Below are positions 60,025 through 64,000 of a stretch of DNA of 64,000 bases, piece by piece. A model generated the notes under the pieces. It ran no database searches. It saw nothing but the letters and a program-made list of their open reading frames with translations, and had not been told where the DNA came from. The DNA is from Morchella semilibera (taxonomy: Eukaryota; Ascomycota; Pezizomycetes; Pezizales; Morchellaceae). Made by a program: the position numbers and the translations under genes. Each line of letters begins with the position of its first letter. Within the stretch, counting starts at the first letter, position 1. Location: contig CM018606.1 of assembly GCA_009192285.1 (NCBI GenBank), forward strand, positions 920,081-984,080, written 5' to 3'.

Positions 60025-61880
60025 ATGCGGTTATCACCGGCCCTTCTTCTCACAGTGGCTGCGATTGCGTTCGCTTTCCAACCCACTACAGAATTCGACG
60101 TAGTCACCCCATCAGATAATTCACAATGGAAGCCAGTATCTAAGTTAGGGGCTAAGAGAAGCACTCCTCCTCCTACTACTACCACTACTACAGTACATAG
60201 CCTGAAACTCAGACGGCGACCCGACTTTGTAAGCTAATACTCTTTCTATTCAAATAACCTTTATGCGAATACTGTATCCAATTAGAGGCCTTTTTTACTG
60301 ACAAGATCACGGTAGGATAATGGCCTTCACCCTGAGATCAGAAGCATACAAGCTGCAAACAGAGTAACGGAAAGGTTTAGACGGAGGGGACTTGAGGGAC
60401 CGAGTGTAGATGGGGAGAAGGTCGTTCAGCAACTAGAACAGTCCTTGGAACGACGAGGGCTTTTGCCGAAACGAGAGAGTTCGGGAGGACCCGATACCGA
60501 GAGTCGTCGGGCTTCAGCTACAGCCGGGATAATACCAGCGGAAACACCGAGAACGCCTGACTCCATGGGTGTTGGCCAAGATGGGACGGACGTGTGTGAG
60601 TTTTTCTCTCCTTTTTAGGGAATATCATTGTTAATGCCGAAAGCATAAAACAGCATATTTTGCGGAAGTGATGTTTGGTTCTGAAAACAAAACTTTTATA
60701 TTGATAATTGATACTGGAAGCTCTGATACTTGGATTCCCTCCAGCAAATGCACATCGGAAGCATGTAAGGTCCATTCCACTTTTGGATCGGAGGACTCGG
60801 ACACGTTAAAGATCACCCAAAAGACTTTTGATATTAAATATGCTGGTGGTGACGTTATGGGCACCGTTGTTACCGATTCAGTCAAGTTTGCTGGTTTTGA
60901 ACTATTGCTCTCATTTGGTCTTGCGTCGGAGGTCTCAGACGACTTTGTAAACTTCCCTATTGATGGCATTTTAGGGCTCGGGTTTGGGGATGGAAGTCAA
61001 CAAAAAGTCCCTACGATCATGGACGAGTTGGTGGACAAAGGGTTGATAAAGTCAAAGTTGTTTGGGGTTGCGCTGAGCAGGCATGGTGATGAGGTTAATG
61101 ATGGTGTCATTAACTTTGGTGGTATAGACTCTGGGCTGTTTGAGGGCGATTTAACGTTCACGCCATCTGTCTCGGACCAGGGATTGTGGGAGCTGGAGCT
61201 AGACGACTTTAGCGTTAATGGGAATGCACTACAACTTAGTGGGAAAACAGCTATTATTGACACGGGTAGCTCATTGGTAATAGTCTAGTCTTCGTCTCCC
61301 GACCTTACTCTCTACTAGTATCTAATTGGAATTGTTCTTATAGGTTTTCGTTCCGCCTAAGGACGCCATGAGAATTCATTCGTTAATTCCAGGAGCAGAA
61401 GCCAGCGGGGAAACATTTTCGATTCCTTGTAACTCGGATGCCACTCTTGAATTCACCTTCAGTGGAGTTACATACAAGGTTCAGCCAATAGATTATATCG
61501 GGGTGGAGGTGGTGGAGAAAGAGAGTATGTGCCTCTCGCTGATCCTCTCGCGTCAAATCATGGACAAAGACACCTGGATTCTTGGGGACTTGTTTCTCAA
61601 GAACGTTTACTCCGTGTTCGACTTAGAGAACAAGCGCATTGGTCTTGCGCCGAGGCGAAAACGAGACGATGGCTCTACCTCAGCGTCCGAAACTGGTAGT
61701 ACGTCTCTTATAAATGCGCCGGCACCAACAACTACCGGATCATCTTCTAATTCCAATGCATCTCCTGCTGGTGATGCAACTCCATTCGGATCAAGTGCGC
61801 CGCCGGCACTTACATCTCCCTCCTTTCTGATATTTTTAGCATCGCCTTTCGTATTAGCTATCACTGCAGTTTTTTTGTGA
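60025..61880 (+). CDS. GPI-anchored pepsin-like aspartic protease (yapsin type)
   Basis: Five exons (60025-60228, 60286-60311, 60381-60595, 60654-61276, 61344-61880) give 534 residues. A clear signal peptide (RLSPALLLTVAAIAFAFQ) precedes a propeptide with several dibasic sites (RRRP, PKRES). The catalytic domain starts near DVSYFAEVMFG; active-site motifs are IIDTGSSDTW and AIIDTGSSL, with the flap Tyr in IKYAGGDVMGT. WILGDLFLKNVYSVFDLENKRIGLA closes the domain. A Ser/Thr-rich stalk and a hydrophobic tail (FLIFLASPFVLAITAVFL) then indicate a GPI anchor. Probably acts at the plasma membrane or wall. Exon 2 is only 26 nt. Confidence 0.92.
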
Positions 61881-62449
61881 TATATCCCTTTTTGTTCTTT
61901 TAACCATAATTATGGTAGCATTAACCTTTGGCTTATTATTCTATTACCATAGCTTCTGGGGTTCTTTTACTACATACATCATACAATTTCTTTTGTCTCT
62001 GTTAATATACTGGGCGCGAGGAAATATTTTGGTATATAGGTTCCGATTCTTCTTGTTTCGTTGTATTCAATTCGTGTGGGCGGTTTGATCCTTTATTAGT
62101 ACGCGGGATATTTAAAACACAGTTTAGTGGCGGTGTTAGGGGGAGGGGGGGGGGGTTCATGGAAAATTTTAGCTTAGAGTAAATAGTTAAATACATGGTG
62201 TTGAGTGATATTGTAGGTTTGGCTCTGAATAACGGGCATCGAGTGATTTTTGGTGCCAAATCATATCAGTACGATAGTTGACTAAGCGCAACCCCCTGCA
62301 GTTGCTGCAGAGGCCACGGAACGACGACCCTTTAGACTTTTGAACCCCCTCTAAAGCATCGCTGTTGTTTCTCAATATCAAATATTCCCCACCAAACCAA
62401 CAACTACATCTCAATTCTTCCGTCCTTTGAGTAACTTGGATATTTTCCG
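61881..62449. other. Intergenic region between the protease and delta-COP genes
   Basis: AT-rich 3' region with a G-run (62143-62154), then the delta-COP promoter. No gene seen. Confidence 0.5.
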
Positions 62450-64000
62450 ATGGTACAGCTCCTGCCTTGTTTCCAAGTTCATCTTGGATGTAGTCCTAAT
62501 CGGGTGCCTATACTATAGGTTGTGCTTGCAGCTTCAATTTGCACCCGAGGGGGCAAGCCCGTGCTTTCACGCCAATTCCGCGAGTGAGCCTATCTTGCGG
62601 TTTGAAAGGTTTCTAGTAGCGATGAAGCTGATCCGAGATAATAGGATGCCTCGTTCTCGTATCGAAGGCCTCCTCGCATCATTCCCGAAACTTACTGACA
62701 CAGGTACTCAGCATACCACCATCGAGACAGAGAATGTTCGCTATGTCTACCAGCTTCTTGTGAGTTTAACTCATTCATAAAACCATATATGTGACTGACA
62801 AAGTCTCTAGGACGAACTCTACCTTGTTCTCATAACCAATAAGCAGTCAAACATTTTGCAGGACATCGACTCATTGCATCTGTTCGCCCAGGTCGTATCC
62901 TCAATCTGCAAGTCACTTGATGAGCGGGAGATTCTGAGAAATTCATTCGAGCTTTTGAGTGCATTCGATGAGGTTGTCTCTTTGGGATATAGGGAGAATT
63001 TGGGTCTACAGCAGATCAAGACTTTCTTAGAGATGGAGAGTCACGAGGAGAGGATTCAAGAAATAATTGCGAGGGTGTGTTGCCTCACCTGGACAGGCCT
63101 AAATCGTGGATGTAGGATGTGGGGGATTGAAAAAATACTGATTGAGAATCTATATAGAACAAAGAATTTGAGGCTACCGAGGAGCGGAAACGTAAGGCTA
63201 AACAGCTCGATCTCCAGCGGAAAGAAATGTCTCGTAATGCTTCTGGTATGGGTTCCGGGGGTATGGGTTCATCCGGTCGTTCTTCAACCCCACGTGCCCC
63301 GCAATTCCCGACATACAACCCTCCCTCAAAGCCTGTGACGGATACCTACGACTCATATGAGGCTGAAAAGAAAAAGACATTTTCGTCAGCACCCAAGGGC
63401 AAAGGTATGCAGCTTGGGCGTAAGTCAAAAACAACAGATATGTTTGAACGTGTCCGCGGGGATCTTGGTGCCGACGCTGAGGAACGTGCACCTCTGGTCC
63501 CGTCGACACCAGCCCAGGAGGTTGCGTCCCCTACAAGGGCCAGCTTTTCGGGCGATCGGAAGGCAGTCCAAATCATCATTTCAGAGCAGATATCTGCCTC
63601 TCTTAATCGTGAAGGTGGTGCCAAGAGTTTTGAAGTCAAGGGTGACCTCCAGCTTCGAATTATGGACCCTGCACTCTCCAAGGTGAAGCTCAATGTCACA
63701 GCCGAGCATGCAGACGCCCAGTTCCGCACCCACCCAAAAGTTGACAAAGGATTATTCTCTTCAGAGTCCGTCATCCAGCTTAAGGATCAAGGACAGGGTT
63801 TCCCGGTGAATCAACAGATTGGCGTACTCCGCTGGCGTACTACAACTGGTGAAGCGCCTTTGGCGTTTACTATATGGGTTAACCAGGGCGCCAGTGCCGG
63901 AAAATACAGTGTCACAGTGGAATATGAGCTCACTGGAGATGACACACTTCGTGATGTTATTATCAACATCCCATTCCGCCGTGATGAACCAACTGTGACG
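62450..64000 (+). CDS. RET2: Coatomer subunit delta (delta-COP), 3' end beyond the window
   Basis: Exons 62450-62452 (only the ATG), 62519-62583, 62645-62759, 62811-63074 and 63158 to the right edge, where the frame is still open. Delta-COP is part of the COPI coat for Golgi-to-ER transport. Its longin-like N-terminus reads [63 protein letters not shown] charged helix ([21 protein letters not shown]) and a Gly/Ser linker precede the mu-homology domain ([52 protein letters not shown]). The annotated part covers about 430 residues; the MHD end is missing only because of the window edge. Confidence 0.94.

Overview
The window is nuclear DNA of a filamentous ascomycete fungus. The reasons are short introns (about 50-120 nt, GTRNGT donors, CTNAC-like branch points, AG acceptors), typical Pezizomycotina proteins (bifunctional tryptophan synthase, a DUF726/Mil1-type hydrolase, Pga2, Nsa2, yapsin-like protease, ORC1 with BAH plus AAA+), and compact spacing in the gene-rich parts. 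Long AT-rich intergenic tracts full of short TA-flanked inverted-repeat elements and TACATGTA octamers would suit a Pezizomycetes-like genome, but that placement is a guess. I reconstructed exon-intron models by hand. Except for the AAA+ ATPase gene, every model sums to a whole number of codons.

Layout. 0-10 kb: DUF726 hydrolase, DPH1, HMG-CoA lyase and the SDH assembly factor SDHAF4. 9.7-10.1 kb: a tRNA-derived SINE-like repeat. 11-20 kb: a GH51 alpha-L-arabinofuranosidase divergent from an MFS sugar transporter (a plausible pentose-use pair), then an unknown type II membrane protein. 21-27.3 kb: a mitochondrial-type AAA+ ATPase with an apparent one-base frameshift, and tryptophan synthase with three near-identical palindromes upstream. 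27.3-36 kb: a repeat-rich zone holding the mitochondrial tyrosyl-tRNA synthetase, several MITE-like elements, a second SINE-like copy carrying a nested MITE, and a multi-pass membrane protein of unknown function. 37-46.4 kb: housekeeping genes NSA2/ORC1 (divergent), PGA2, HCNGP/proteasome beta-6 (divergent). 48-51 kb: an RRM RNA-binding protein. 51-60 kb: mostly AT-rich repeat-laden DNA around ADE1 and CIA30 (convergent). 60-64 kb: a GPI-anchored aspartic protease and delta-COP, which runs off the right edge.

Themes: several genes serve mitochondria (HMG-CoA lyase, SDHAF4, AAA+ ATPase, mt-TyrRS, CIA30), but I see no metabolic gene cluster apart from the GH51-transporter pair. The points most worth following are: (i) a stop codon embedded in a splice donor at the 3' end of HMG-CoA lyase, which would switch a TKL peroxisomal-type C-terminus on or off; (ii) TACATGTA octamers, far above chance and outside genes, that look like Tc1-type excision footprints, with one foldback element carrying TACATGTA in one arm where the other arm has TA; (iii) the tRNA-derived repeat pair; (iv) the triple palindrome upstream of tryptophan synthase.
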